Assembly (NCBI GenBank): GCA_902632275.1
Contig: CACPBW010000001.1
Coordinates: 76,111-140,110, forward strand
Direction: 5' to 3'
Length of the DNA stretch: 64,000 nucleotides
From: an uncultured Pelagibacteraceae bacterium
Lineage (GTDB): Bacteria; Pseudomonadota; Alphaproteobacteria; Pelagibacterales; Pelagibacteraceae
How positions within the stretch are numbered: position 1 is the first letter of the stretch; every line of letters starts with the position of its first letter. The position numbers and the translations under genes were made by a program. The notes below the pieces were generated by a model. It worked only from the letters and a program-made list of their open reading frames with translations, made no database searches and was not told the origin of the DNA. Of the stretch, positions 1-8,468 are shown piece by piece.

Positions 1-387
1 TGTTGTTTTACTATCATTGATAATTTGTGGTAAATCACACAAACATTCTTTTGATTTATCTTCGTTGAAAATTTTAGATATTTTTTTTAGCTTATCTTTT
101 TCAAAACAATCGTCCGAGTCTAATAATAAAATTATTTCTCCTTTTGACGACTGAAATAGATTTTTAATAATATTGATTTGATTTAATTCAGCAGTTGGAA
201 ATTTTCTTTCTATATTAAATAGTTTAATATTTTTGAAAGAATTTATTATTTCAATGGATTTATCTTGTGAACCATTATCTCCAATTAGGATTTCGAAATC
301 AGTATAATCTTGATTTATGCAAGAAGATAAACATTCTTTAAGATACTTTTCTTTGTTGTAATTAGATATAAGTATAGAACAATACAT
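1..387 (-). CDS. Glycosyltransferase family 2, N-terminal part (runs off window)
   Basis: The first 129 residues of a GT-A fold family 2 glycosyltransferase are visible; the gene continues beyond position 1. It opens with the typical SILISNYNKEKYL strand-helix, then an EILIGDNGSQD nucleotide-sugar segment near residue 33-42 and a DSDD metal-binding motif at residues 90-93. Such enzymes transfer a sugar from a nucleotide donor to surface polysaccharide or glycolipid; donor and acceptor cannot be told from this fragment. The ATG (385-387) overlaps the stop of purB (TAATG), so it is the last gene of a purB-led minus-strand run. Confidence 0.85.
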   Translation of the reverse strand, partial: MYCSILISNYNKEKYLKECLSSCINQDYTDFEILIGDNGSQDKSIEIINSFKNIKLFNIERKFPTAELNQINIIKNLFQSSKGEIILLLDSDDCFEKDKLKKISKIFNEDKSKECLCDLPQIINDSKTT

Positions 388-1680
388 TAACCAAATACTC
401 TTTTAAAAATACGATTAATATTTTTAAAATGTTTTTTATAAACAAAAATTTGCTTCAATTCTTTTTCTGAAATTAGTTTTGAAACTTCTTTATCTGAAAT
501 TAGTAAATCCAATAAATTAATATCCTTTTCAATACTTTTTTTGGCGTTTTTCTGAACTTTTCTATAAGCTAATTCTCTACTTATGCCTTTTTGGGTAAGT
601 TTAAGCATTACTTCTTGGGAAAATACCACTCCATTTGTCAAATTAAGATTTTTCAACATCTTTTTTTGGATAAACAATCATTTGATCCAGGATGTTTCCA
701 AGTCTTACTAAAGCAAAATCTAAAGTAATATTAGCATCTGGTCCGATATTTCTTTCAACGCTTGAATGAGAAATATCTCTTTCATGCCATAGAGCAATAT
801 TCTCCAATGCGGGGAACACGTAACTTCTAACCATTCTTGCTAATCCTGTTAAATTTTCACTCAGAATAGGATTTTTTTTATGAGGCATCGCTGAAGATCC
901 TTTCTGATCTTTAGAAAAGTATTCTTGTAACTCATAAACCTCGCTTCTTTGCAAATGTCTGATCTCAGTAGAGACTCTTTCAATTGATCCCGCAATTATT
1001 CCCAGGACTGAAAAATAATATGCATGTCTATCTCTCGGAATTATTTGTGTAGAAATTGTTTCAGGCTTTAGCTTTAGTTTTTTTGCAACATGTAATTCAA
1101 TTCTAGGATCAATATTAGCATATGTCCCAACAGCACCAGATATTGCACAAGTTGATATTTCATGAATTGCATTTTCAAGCCTTTTTTTGTTTCTTTTAAA
1201 TTCTGCATAATAAGATGCAAGTTTTAAACCAAATGTTATAGGTTCTGCATGAATTCCATGACTTCTACCAATACATGGAGTGAACTTATATTTTTTTGCT
1301 TTCCTTTTTAAAACTGAAAGTATTTTTTCAATATCTTTAAGAAGAATATTTCCTGATTGAACTAATTGAATATTAAAACTTGTGTCTAAAACATCTGACG
1401 AGGTCATGCCTTGATGCAAATATCTTGCTTTAATTCCCGCTTGTTCTGTGATTGATGTTAAAAAAGCTATTACATCGTGCTTAACTTTTCTTTCAATATC
1501 GTGAATTCTTTTAACTTTAATTTTACCTTTTTTTTGCACAATTTTAGATACACCCTTTGGAATAATTTTATATTTTTCCATTGCTTGTGCAGCTGCAACT
1601 TCTATATCTAGCCAAACTTTATACTTGTTTTCTTCTGACCAAATTTTAACTAATTCTTTTCTTGAATAACGAGATATCAT
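387..1680 (-). pseudogene. purB: Adenylosuccinate lyase, split by an apparent +1 frameshift
   Basis: PurB acts twice in purine synthesis, making AICAR from SAICAR and AMP from adenylosuccinate. The first frame encodes 345 residues with GRSHGIHAEP (138-147, catalytic His) and the family signature GSSAMPHKKNP (261-271), then stops at 643. The missing C-terminal domain continues in another frame from about 667 to 387. The break sits in a run of seven A (661-667) after a Tyr-Pro codon pair; with six A the two frames join into one 430-residue protein, a normal family length. The start ATG overlaps the map stop (TAATG). PurB is essential in most free-living bacteria, so a sequencing or assembly indel is the likeliest cause; transcriptional slippage or a real mutation are alternatives. 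Confidence 0.9.
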
Positions 1681-2447
1681 TAGTACGGGGGCTTTGTATA
1701 ACCCTTATCAGATTCTGTAAAAATTTCATAACCATTTTCTGTAATTCCAACTGTATGTTCAAACTGTGCAGAAAGTGATTTATCTTTTGTTACTGCTGTC
1801 CATCCATCATTTAACAGCTTAGATTCAAATTTGCCTGCATTTATCATCGGCTCAATAGTAAAAGTCATTCCAGGAATTAACTCTTTTCCAGTATTTTTAT
1901 TACCATAGTGTAAGACATTAGGTGGTTCATGAAATACATCGCTAATACCATGGCCACAAAAATCTCTTACAACACTAAATCCTTTAGCTTCAACGTAAGT
2001 CTGTATCTCGTGTCCAATATCTCCAAGTTTTACTCCAGGTTTTAGAATTTTGATTGAATTTATTAATGACTCGTAAGTTGCATCAATCAAATTTTTTGCT
2101 TTAACAGAAATATCTGGCACAACAAACATTCGACTTGTATCACCATAAAAATCATTTACGACAGCAGTAACATCAATATTTAATATATCACCTTCAACAA
2201 GCGTTCTATCTGATGGAATTCCATGACAAATAACATGATTTAAGGATGTGCAAACAGATTTTTTAAATCCTCGATAAAACAAAGGTGCAGAATATCCACC
2301 ATTATCTCTAATATACTCAAAACATAAATTATCAATTTTTTCGGTGCTTATTCCTGGTTTAATATGATCGGTAATCATATCTAATGTATTGGATGCAAGT
2401 TTTCCTGCAATCCTCATTTTTTCAAATTTCTCAGAATAATTACTCAT
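1680..2447 (-). CDS. map: Methionine aminopeptidase, type I
   Basis: It removes the initiator methionine from nascent proteins at the ribosome. The 255-residue protein is a complete pita-bread fold without the N-terminal zinc extension. The five metal ligands are visible: D92 (NIDVTA), D103 (YGDTSR), H166 (FCGHGI), E199 (TIEP) and E230 (QFEHT); H75 (VICHG) matches the substrate-contacting His. I start at the ATG at 2447 (MSNYSEK) rather than the in-frame TTG one codon upstream. It overlaps the sfsA stop by 8 bases and its stop overlaps the purB start, so sfsA-map-purB look translationally coupled. Confidence 0.96.
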   Translation of the reverse strand: MSNYSEKFEKMRIAGKLASNTLDMITDHIKPGISTEKIDNLCFEYIRDNGGYSAPLFYRGFKKSVCTSLNHVICHGIPSDRTLVEGDILNIDVTAVVNDFYGDTSRMFVVPDISVKAKNLIDATYESLINSIKILKPGVKLGDIGHEIQTYVEAKGFSVVRDFCGHGISDVFHEPPNVLHYGNKNTGKELIPGMTFTIEPMINAGKFESKLLNDGWTAVTKDKSLSAQFEHTVGITENGYEIFTESDKGYTKPPY

Positions 2448-3126
2448 CAATAATTTTAATTTTCTTTTCTATCTTAATTTCTTTGTTGTTAATTTCACAT
2501 CTGTAAGCAATAAATTTAACACCATGTTTTTTAGCTAAAAGATAATTTTCATAATATTTTTCATCAATATCCTTAGCGATTTTAAATTTTTTTATACCCT
2601 GAATTTGAGTTAAAAATAAGACATAGGGTTTATAGCCCTTTTTGATTGATTCTTTAAGATTAAGTAAATGTTTTGACCCCCTGCTTGTTATTGCATCTGG
2701 AAATTCACTTATATCATTCTCACGATTTAAAGTAACATTTTTGACTTCGATTAAGTTTTTATCACACAAGAAATCAAATCTTGTATCCTTTGAATATTTA
2801 AATTCTGGTTTTATATTTTTTATATTTTTAAACTCTTCCATTAATTTATTTTCAAGTGCATGTTTTACAATTTTATTTGCTTTATGAGTATTCACTCCAA
2901 CTAAATTATTTTTAACTTTTATAACTTCTAATGTGAACTTAAGTTTACGATTTGGATCATCATTTTTCGTTAACCAAACTTCATTATCTTTATCTAGTAA
3001 TCCTTGCATTGAACCAGTATTTGGACAATGAGCAGTTATGACTTCATTTTTTACTTTTATATCAACAAAAAATCTTTTATATCTTTTGATTAATTTGCCT
3101 TTAATTAAACTATTGGTAAACTTCAT
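2440..3126 (-). CDS. sfsA: SfsA family DNA-binding protein
   Basis: The 228-residue protein matches SfsA (sugar fermentation stimulation protein A). It has an N-terminal OB-like part with AHCPNTGSMQGLL, and a C-terminal nuclease-like domain with TRFDFLCDKNLIEVKNVTL and EFPDAITSRGSKHLLNL, the most conserved SfsA blocks. SfsA binds DNA nonspecifically in E. coli; its cellular job is poorly defined. It heads the sfsA-map-purB run and is divergent from the CinA-like gene with only 22 bases between starts, so the promoters must overlap. Confidence 0.93.
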   Translation of the reverse strand: MKFTNSLIKGKLIKRYKRFFVDIKVKNEVITAHCPNTGSMQGLLDKDNEVWLTKNDDPNRKLKFTLEVIKVKNNLVGVNTHKANKIVKHALENKLMEEFKNIKNIKPEFKYSKDTRFDFLCDKNLIEVKNVTLNRENDISEFPDAITSRGSKHLLNLKESIKKGYKPYVLFLTQIQGIKKFKIAKDIDEKYYENYLLAKKHGVKFIAYRCEINNKEIKIEKKIKIIDE

Positions 3127-3148
3127 TGAAATTTATTTATATTTGTAA

Positions 3149-3901
3149 ATGACAAATAAAAAAGAAATAATTGCAGGAATTATAATAATAGGTAATGAAA
3201 TATTATCTGGTAGAACTCAAGATATTAATACTAAAACTATATCCTTATGGTTGAATACTATTGGTATTAAAGTAACCGAGGTAACAATCATACCTGATAT
3301 AGAGCAAACAATCATTGATACGATAAATGAATTTAAAAAAAGATTTAATTATGTCTTTACATCTGGTGGAATTGGACCAACGCATGACGATATCACTGCT
3401 CAATCTGTTTCAAAGGCTTTTAATATTGAATACGGACCTCACAAAGAAGCAATGAAGATTTTAGAAAATTATTACCAACCAGGAGAATTTTCAGAAGGTA
3501 GACAGAAAATGGCATGGATGCCTGTTTCAGCAAAATTAATTTATAATCCTAGTAGTGGCGCACCAGGTTTTAATGTTGAAAATGTTTATTGCTTACCAGG
3601 TGTGCCATCCATACTTAAATCTATGATTGGAGGCCTAACAAACGAACTTGTTGGTGGAGATCCAATTATAAGTCACACACTCAGCTTAAGAACTGTAGAA
3701 AGTGAAATTGCAAAATCTTTATCAAACGTGCAAGATAATAATAAAGATGTAGATATAGGCAGTTATCCTTTTTTTAAAGCAGGAAAATTAGGAGTATCAA
3801 TTGTTTTAAGATCACCAGAGCAAAAAAAAATTGATAAGTGCAATTCAGAGATACTCAAATTTGTAAAAGAAAAAAATATTGAACTAGTAGAAAATAGTTG
3901 A
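3149..3901 (+). CDS. CinA-type MoaB/MogA-domain protein
   Basis: The 250-residue protein has the N-terminal CinA domain (MoCF_biosynth fold): IIIIGNEILSGRTQDIN near residues 12-28 and FTSGGIGPTHDDIT near residues 70-83, the latter being the conserved molybdopterin-binding-type loop. The C-terminal nicotinamide-nucleotide amidase (PncC) domain of full CinA is missing, as in many short alphaproteobacterial homologues. CinA N-domains act as ADP-ribose/NMN-related pyrophosphatases in some bacteria; the substrate here is not known. The stop overlaps the next start (TGATG). Confidence 0.85.
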   Translation: MTNKKEIIAGIIIIGNEILSGRTQDINTKTISLWLNTIGIKVTEVTIIPDIEQTIIDTINEFKKRFNYVFTSGGIGPTHDDITAQSVSKAFNIEYGPHKEAMKILENYYQPGEFSEGRQKMAWMPVSAKLIYNPSSGAPGFNVENVYCLPGVPSILKSMIGGLTNELVGGDPIISHTLSLRTVESEIAKSLSNVQDNNKDVDIGSYPFFKAGKLGVSIVLRSPEQKKIDKCNSEILKFVKEKNIELVENS

Positions 3902-4308
3902 TGCTTTATTTTGCTTACGGAAGTAATTTAAATCACTTTCAAATGAAGAGAAGGTGCAAAGACTCAATATTTTTAAAAAAATATAACCTTAAGGACTTTA
4001 AACTAACTTTTAGAAGCAAATATAGAGCCGCAGATATAGAAAGAAAAAAAAATTCAATTGTTCCAGGTGGTATTTTTGAAATTTCAAAAAGTGATGAAAA
4101 AAAATTAGATATTTATGAAGACTTTCCAATTTTATATAAAAAAATCTTTATCAATTATTATAATAAAAAAATGATGACCTATACCATGGTTGATAAGACT
4201 GAATTTAGGTATCCAACCGAAAGATATTTAAATGTAGTAAAAAAAGGTTATAAAGATTGTAATTTAGATATGAAATATTTAATTACTGCGTTAAAGAATA
4301 CTAGATAA
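3901..4308 (+). CDS. Gamma-glutamylcyclotransferase-like (AIG2/GGCT fold) protein
   Basis: The 135-residue protein begins with LYFAYGSNLNHFQM, the glycine-loop signature of the GGCT fold, and has LDIYEDFPILYKK (around residues 75-87), which carries the usual acidic residue followed by an aromatic cluster. Family members cyclize gamma-glutamyl-amines or peptides to 5-oxoproline; the exact substrate is unknown. The ATG at 3901 overlaps the stop of the CinA-type gene (TGATG), which favours it over the TTG just before. It converges with a small membrane protein gene and overlaps it by 8 bases. Confidence 0.8.
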   Translation: MLYFAYGSNLNHFQMKRRCKDSIFLKKYNLKDFKLTFRSKYRAADIERKKNSIVPGGIFEISKSDEKKLDIYEDFPILYKKIFINYYNKKMMTYTMVDKTEFRYPTERYLNVVKKGYKDCNLDMKYLITALKNTR

Positions 4309-4639
4309 AAGAAACAAAATATTTATGTATTAAATAGCCAACTACCAATAACAGTATTCCTGATCCATAAATTAAATAAAAATTCATACCAAAAGCCTTT
4401 GAAAAGAAAAAAGGCAAAAAGAACAAGTAACTTACTGGAATCGCAATTAATATACTCTTAGTAAAAGTTACAGTTTTATCTACGTCTTTGTATTCGTAGT
4501 ATGAAAATAAAATTGCTATTAATGAGACGATTGGTAATGCAATAATAAATCCTGCTAATTTTGGGTAAATACCAGATAACCAACTTGAAAAAGCTATTAT
4601 TAATGCTGCTATGATTATTTTAAATGTAAAAAATATCAT
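4301..4639 (-). CDS. Small integral membrane protein (DUF3147-like)
   Basis: A 112-residue protein with about four hydrophobic helices: residues 4-22, 27-47, 60-80 and 88-108. The pattern of a Pro/Gly-containing second helix (KLAGFIIALPIVSLIAILFSYYEY) resembles DUF3147-type proteins, but I recognise no catalytic motif. It lies 3 bases downstream of zur on the same strand and so probably shares the zinc-locus transcript. A role in metal transport is only inferred from position. Confidence 0.6.
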   Translation of the reverse strand: MIFFTFKIIIAALIIAFSSWLSGIYPKLAGFIIALPIVSLIAILFSYYEYKDVDKTVTFTKSILIAIPVSYLFFLPFFFSKAFGMNFYLIYGSGILLLVVGYLIHKYFVSFI

Positions 4640-4642
4640 GTT

Positions 4643-5041
4643 TTACTTTTTACATTTTTTACATAATCCAAAAAATTCTAAATTATACTTATTATATCTC
4701 ATACCAGTCTCATCCTGAAAATTAGCTAAATATTTAGAAAGTTTCGGATTGCTTATCTCTGTAACCATTTCACAGTTATCACATATTGAAAATGCTGTTG
4801 CGTTAGATATTGTACAACTATCGTTTTTACATGCTACAAAAGCATTTTTACTCTCAATTTTGTGAATTTTTCCAAGTTTAATTAATCTATCGAGCGCTCT
4901 ATATACTTGCGGAGGTGCTTTTATTCCTTTTTTTTGGACACTAAATAAAATTGAATAAGCTTTTAAAGGTTCTTTAGCTTTTTCAATAATTTCTAAAACT
5001 ATTTGTTGGTTTTTTGAGAGGAAATCTATTTTTTGTGTCAT
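4643..5041 (-). CDS. zur: Fur-family zinc uptake regulator
   Basis: A 132-residue Fur-family repressor. The N-terminal winged helix contains PPQVYRALDRLIKLGKIHKI (residues about 42-61), the conserved recognition-helix block. The C-terminal part has SICDNCEMV and GLCKKCKK, paired cysteines forming the structural zinc site. Placement directly downstream of znuCB and next to two dyads at the znuA/znuC promoter makes Zur far likelier than Fur or PerR. It should repress znuA and znuCB when zinc is replete. The spacer to znuB is 22 bases, consistent with one znuC-znuB-zur transcript. Confidence 0.9.
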   Translation of the reverse strand: MTQKIDFLSKNQQIVLEIIEKAKEPLKAYSILFSVQKKGIKAPPQVYRALDRLIKLGKIHKIESKNAFVACKNDSCTISNATAFSICDNCEMVTEISNPKLSKYLANFQDETGMRYNKYNLEFFGLCKKCKK

Positions 5042-5063
5042 AAGTTATTTTATCAAGTTCACA

Positions 5064-5867
5064 TTATTTTTTCAATTGTTTGAATTTTCTTATATTAAAC
5101 ATAGAAAGAATAAACAAAACTAACGCCGCTGTTATAATAGATGGACCAGATGCCGTATTAAATTCCAGTGATGAATATAAACCTAAAACCACCGCCAAAA
5201 GTCCACCGATAATTGAAATAATAATCATTTGTTTTGGATTATTAGCTAAATTTCTAGCCATTGCCGCAGGTATAATAAGCATTCCTGTAATTAATAATAT
5301 TCCAACCATTTTAATTGATATCGCAATAATTGCTGCCATCAAAATTGTAAATACTGCATTTATTTTTTCAGGTTTCATTCCTTCAGCTTCAGCAAGTTCA
5401 TAATTTACTGTTGATGCGAACAGAGGTTTCCAAATTAACTTAAGGATAAGTAGTATTATTGCGCCACCTACCCATATAACTAATAAATCTTTTTTGTTTA
5501 CCGCAAGAATATCCCCAAACAATAAACCCATTATATCAAAGCGGATATATGATAAAAAGCCTATAACAACCAATCCTATTGCAAGGGATGAGTGGGCCAA
5601 TAAACCTAATAAAGCATCACTTGGGAGCTTAGTTGTTTTTTGTAATCTTAATAAAATTAATGCTACGGCAGATGAAATTAACAATACTGAAAAAGAAATA
5701 TTTATATCAAATGAAAAAGCAAGAGTTACACCTAATAATGAGGAGTGAGCTAATGTTCCAGCAAAAAAGGATAATCTTCTCCAAATTACAAAACATCCTA
5801 GTGGCCCTGTTACTAAAGCTACACCAAGACCAGCAAAAAGTGCTCTTATAAAAAAATCATCAAACAT
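5064..5867 (-). CDS. znuB: Zinc ABC transporter permease
   Basis: A 267-residue ABC-3 family permease with about eight membrane helices. It has GPLGCFVIWRRLSFFAGTLAHSSLLGVTLAF near the N-terminus, conserved in ZnuB/TroC, and a later AEGMKPEKINAVF segment matching the coupling-helix region. It forms the membrane channel for periplasmic zinc delivered by ZnuA. The znuC stop and the znuB start are directly adjacent (TAA-ATG), so translation is coupled. Confidence 0.94.
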   Translation of the reverse strand: MFDDFFIRALFAGLGVALVTGPLGCFVIWRRLSFFAGTLAHSSLLGVTLAFSFDINISFSVLLISSAVALILLRLQKTTKLPSDALLGLLAHSSLAIGLVVIGFLSYIRFDIMGLLFGDILAVNKKDLLVIWVGGAIILLILKLIWKPLFASTVNYELAEAEGMKPEKINAVFTILMAAIIAISIKMVGILLITGMLIIPAAMARNLANNPKQMIIISIIGGLLAVVLGLYSSLEFNTASGPSIITAALVLFILSMFNIRKFKQLKK

Positions 5868-6617
5868 TTATTTTTTTGTTTCTATTGTTCCATCTGGAGA
5901 GTGAGTATGATCATGGTCGTGTTCATAAACTGATAAAATTGTTGATGCACGATCACCAAATAACTCTTTATACTTACTGTCTTTTACAACTGTTTGTGGT
6001 GTTCCAGAGCAACACACGTGTCCATTAAGGCATAAAACATGGTCCGTTGCGGACATAACCACATGTAAATCGTGAGATATAAGTAATATACCACAACCTA
6101 GTTTTTCAGAAATTTCTTTTATTAATTCGTACAACGCTAGTTCACCTTTAAAATCTACACCCTGAACAGGTTCATCTAATACTAAAAGATCCGGTTTTTT
6201 TGATATAGCTCTTGCAATCAACACTCTTTGAAATTCACCACCAGACAAATTTCTTAAATCATTATTTTTTAAGTGGTCAACACCAGTAAGTTTTAACGCA
6301 TTATTAATTTCATCATTAGTGAGAACTTCAGTTAACAACATAAAATCAGATACCCTAATAGGTAATGTCCAATCAATTGAAATTTTCTGAGGTACATAGC
6401 CAATTTTATCTGTATATTTTTCTACTTTTCCCTCTATATTTTTGTAAATTCCTAAAGCGATTTTAGCTGTTGTAGATTTTCCAGATCCATTTGGTCCTAT
6501 TAAAGTAACAATTTGCCCTTTTTTAACCTCTAAGGAAACACCTTTTACTAACCACTTGTTATCAAGCATAACACCGGTGTTTTCTAACTTAACTAGAATA
6601 TTATTATTTAAACTCAT
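5868..6617 (-). CDS. znuC: Zinc ABC transporter ATP-binding protein
   Basis: A 249-residue ABC ATPase. It has Walker A GPNGSGKSTT (about residue 42), Q-loop region YVPQKISIDW, signature LSGGEFQRV, Walker B LLVLDEPVQ and H-loop LISHDLHVV. The C-terminal tail is His-rich (EHDHDHTHSPDG), a feature often seen in zinc-handling proteins and found here in ZnuA too. It powers ZnuB. The gene is divergent from znuA, with the Zur dyads in the 66-base gap. Confidence 0.96.
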   Translation of the reverse strand: MSLNNNILVKLENTGVMLDNKWLVKGVSLEVKKGQIVTLIGPNGSGKSTTAKIALGIYKNIEGKVEKYTDKIGYVPQKISIDWTLPIRVSDFMLLTEVLTNDEINNALKLTGVDHLKNNDLRNLSGGEFQRVLIARAISKKPDLLVLDEPVQGVDFKGELALYELIKEISEKLGCGILLISHDLHVVMSATDHVLCLNGHVCCSGTPQTVVKDSKYKELFGDRASTILSVYEHDHDHTHSPDGTIETKK

Positions 6618-6639
6618 TTTTTTGTTGACTAATCATATT

Positions 6640-6672
6640 TGTTATAATATTACGCTTTGTTATAATATAACA
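6640..6672. promoter_or_regulatory. Two Zur-box-like dyads over the znuA promoter
   Basis: Two 15-base elements lie 18 bases apart between divergent znuC and znuA. The one at 6658-6672 is a clean dyad, TGTTAT-AAT-ATAACA; the one at 6640-6654 (TGTTATAATATTACG) keeps the left half and a partial right half. A sigma70-like promoter for znuA is embedded: TTGTTA (6639-6644), 16 bases, TATAAT (6661-6666). Zur binding would therefore occlude both promoter elements. The TGTTATAATATAACA shape agrees with known proteobacterial Zur boxes; binding itself is inferred. Confidence 0.8.
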
Positions 6673-6683
6673 TTTTTAAAATT

Positions 6684-7697
6684 ATGCACTTAAAAAAAAA
6701 AATTCCTCTAATTATATCAATAATTTCAGCTTTATTTTATTTTTCTGCATTAAAAGCAGAAATTAAGGTAGTAACTTCAATAAAACCAATACATTCATTG
6801 GTAAGTTATATAATGGAAGGCGTTGGCTCGCCTGATTTAATAGTTGATGGATACAATTCTCCACATGGATTTAGCTTAAAACCATCTCATGCTAAAATGC
6901 TACAAGAGGCTGATATTGTAATATATGTTGGTGAAGGTCTTGAGGAATTCTTAGAAAAACCTTTGGAGTCTTTAGCTCAGAACGCAGTTAAATTTGAATT
7001 ACTTAAGCAAAGTGGAATGAAAAAATTAAAGTTCAGAGAAAGAAATATTTTTGAAGGTCACGATGATCATGACGACCATGGACACGGAAAAAAGAAAAAA
7101 GACGATCATGAAGATCACGACCATGGCAAAAAAGCAAAGAAAGAGGATCATGATAATCACGGACATGACGACCATGGACACGGACATGGTGAGTTTGATC
7201 CACATATTTGGTTAGACCCAATGAATGCAAAAATAATTGTTAAAAAAGTAACAAATCAGTTATCAAAATTAGATAAAGAAAACAGCTCAACCTATAAATC
7301 AAATTCTAAAAAAGCATTAAAAGAAATTGATAATCTTATTAAACAAGTAAAATCAGACATTAACAAAGACGTTAAGGTCGTAGTATTCCATGATGCATAC
7401 CAATATTTTGAAAAAAGATTTGATTTAAATATTATTGGAGCATTAACTGTAAATACTGATGTTTTACCTGGTGCAGAACAACTTGCAGAGATTAGAGAAG
7501 TAATTGAACATGAAAAAGTAACATGTGTTCTTTCAGAACCTCAGTTTAACCCTCAGATAATTGAAATAATAGCGAAAGATACAAACACAAACATGGGAGT
7601 TTTGGATCCATTAGGAGCTAATCTTGTTAAAGGAAAAAACCTATACTTTGATTTGATTAAAAATATCTCAATTTCTTTTGAAAATTGTAAGAAATAG
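6684..7697 (+). CDS. znuA: Zinc ABC transporter periplasmic binding protein
   Basis: A 337-residue cluster A-I solute-binding protein. An N-terminal signal peptide (KKKIPLIISIISALFYFSA) ends near residue 25. Metal ligands fit ZnuA: His in NSPHGFSLKPS, His in DPHIWLDP, His in VVFHDAYQYF, and a late Asp in LDPLGA. Between the first two lies a long loop (about residues 125-172) packed with His and Asp in repeats such as DDHGHG and DHEDHDHGK, longer than usual and probably a low-affinity zinc collector. It passes zinc to ZnuBC. It is transcribed away from znuCB under the shared Zur dyads. Confidence 0.96.
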   Translation: MHLKKKIPLIISIISALFYFSALKAEIKVVTSIKPIHSLVSYIMEGVGSPDLIVDGYNSPHGFSLKPSHAKMLQEADIVIYVGEGLEEFLEKPLESLAQNAVKFELLKQSGMKKLKFRERNIFEGHDDHDDHGHGKKKKDDHEDHDHGKKAKKEDHDNHGHDDHGHGHGEFDPHIWLDPMNAKIIVKKVTNQLSKLDKENSSTYKSNSKKALKEIDNLIKQVKSDINKDVKVVVFHDAYQYFEKRFDLNIIGALTVNTDVLPGAEQLAEIREVIEHEKVTCVLSEPQFNPQIIEIIAKDTNTNMGVLDPLGANLVKGKNLYFDLIKNISISFENCKK

Positions 7698-7706
7698 TTC
7701 TTAAAA

Positions 7707-7728
7707 CTAAAAAAAAGGGTCTTTTTAG
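7707..7728 (+). terminator. Weak hairpin after znuA
   Basis: CTAAAAA (7707-7713) can pair with TTTTTAG (7722-7728) around an 8-base loop, just past the znuA stop. It is AT-only apart from the closing C-G pair and overlaps a U-rich stretch. It may end znuA transcription weakly. Confidence 0.3.
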
Positions 7729-7749
7729 CACATTGGAATTTTAAAAAAT

Positions 7750-7766
7750 CCGACTAGATCAGTCGG
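7750..7766 (+). promoter_or_regulatory. Hairpin abutting the alternative oxidase start codon
   Basis: CCGACT (7750-7755) and AGTCGG (7761-7766) form a perfect 6-bp, GC-rich stem with loop AGATC, two bases before the ATG at 7769. No Shine-Dalgarno sequence is seen between hairpin and start. In such AT-rich DNA a stem with four G-C pairs stands out. It could control initiation or mark an operator; the function is inferred. Confidence 0.45.
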
Positions 7767-7768
7767 GT

Positions 7769-8467
7769 ATGGATGATTTAAGTAAACATTTAAAACCAAA
7801 AAACTTAAGCGACAAGGTAGCTTTAGGTTTCACTAAATTTTTAAGATTTTTAGCAGATACTTTTTTTAGAAAAAGATATGGGCACAGGGCAGTTGTTTTA
7901 GAAACTGTTGCTGCGGTTCCTGGTATGGTCGCAGGAATGTTAATTCATTTTAAATCACTACGAAAGATGGAGGATGATAAAGGTTGGATAAAAACGCTTT
8001 TGGAGGAAGCTGAAAATGAAAGAATGCATCTGATGACATTTATTCATATAGCAAAACCAACTTGGATTGAACGAATAATTATTTTAATTGCACAATTTAT
8101 ATTTATTATAACTTATGGATTTATATACTTAGTATCACAAAGAACAGCTCACAGGATTGTAGGATATTTTGAGGAAGAGGCAGTTAGAAGTTATACTGAG
8201 TACTTACATGAATTAGAAACAGGTAAGATTAAAGATCAACCAGCACCTGAAATTGCAATAAACTATTGGAATTTACCTTTACACTCTACTTTAAAAGATG
8301 TTGTAAAAGTTATAAGAGATGATGAAGCAGGTCACAGGGATGTTAATCATAACTTTGCTGACGTGATTGATAGACGAACAAGGATTTATAAATCAATCAA
8401 TATTGAGAAAAAAAATAAAAAGCAAGTTAATAAAGACAGCACTAATCAGGAAGTAAAAGAAAATTAA
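7769..8467 (+). CDS. aox: Alternative oxidase (diiron ubiquinol oxidase)
   Basis: A 232-residue AOX-family protein. The four-helix diiron motifs are all present: LETVA (E45), NERMH (E84, H87), FEEEAV (E136) and RDDEAGHR (E186, H189). A hydrophobic segment at about residues 103-123 matches the membrane-associating region. AOX oxidizes ubiquinol and reduces O2 to water without pumping protons, giving a cyanide-insensitive branch of respiration. Flavodoxin, cupredoxin and a membrane protein follow closely, suggesting a redox-stress or excess-electron module. A tail after residue 205 is lysine/asparagine-rich and probably flexible. Confidence 0.95.
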   Translation: MDDLSKHLKPKNLSDKVALGFTKFLRFLADTFFRKRYGHRAVVLETVAAVPGMVAGMLIHFKSLRKMEDDKGWIKTLLEEAENERMHLMTFIHIAKPTWIERIIILIAQFIFIITYGFIYLVSQRTAHRIVGYFEEEAVRSYTEYLHELETGKIKDQPAPEIAINYWNLPLHSTLKDVVKVIRDDEAGHRDVNHNFADVIDRRTRIYKSINIEKKNKKQVNKDSTNQEVKEN

Positions 8468-8468
8468 A

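Noticed and set aside
661-667. Programmed frameshifting in purB as the primary explanation
   Set aside because: The A7 run alone lacks a visible downstream pseudoknot or stimulatory Shine-Dalgarno, and PurB is not known for recoding; an indel error is simpler.
7033-7230. His/Asp-rich frame on the minus strand
   Set aside because: It is the antisense shadow of the His-rich loop of znuA; codon repeats of the loop create an open frame.
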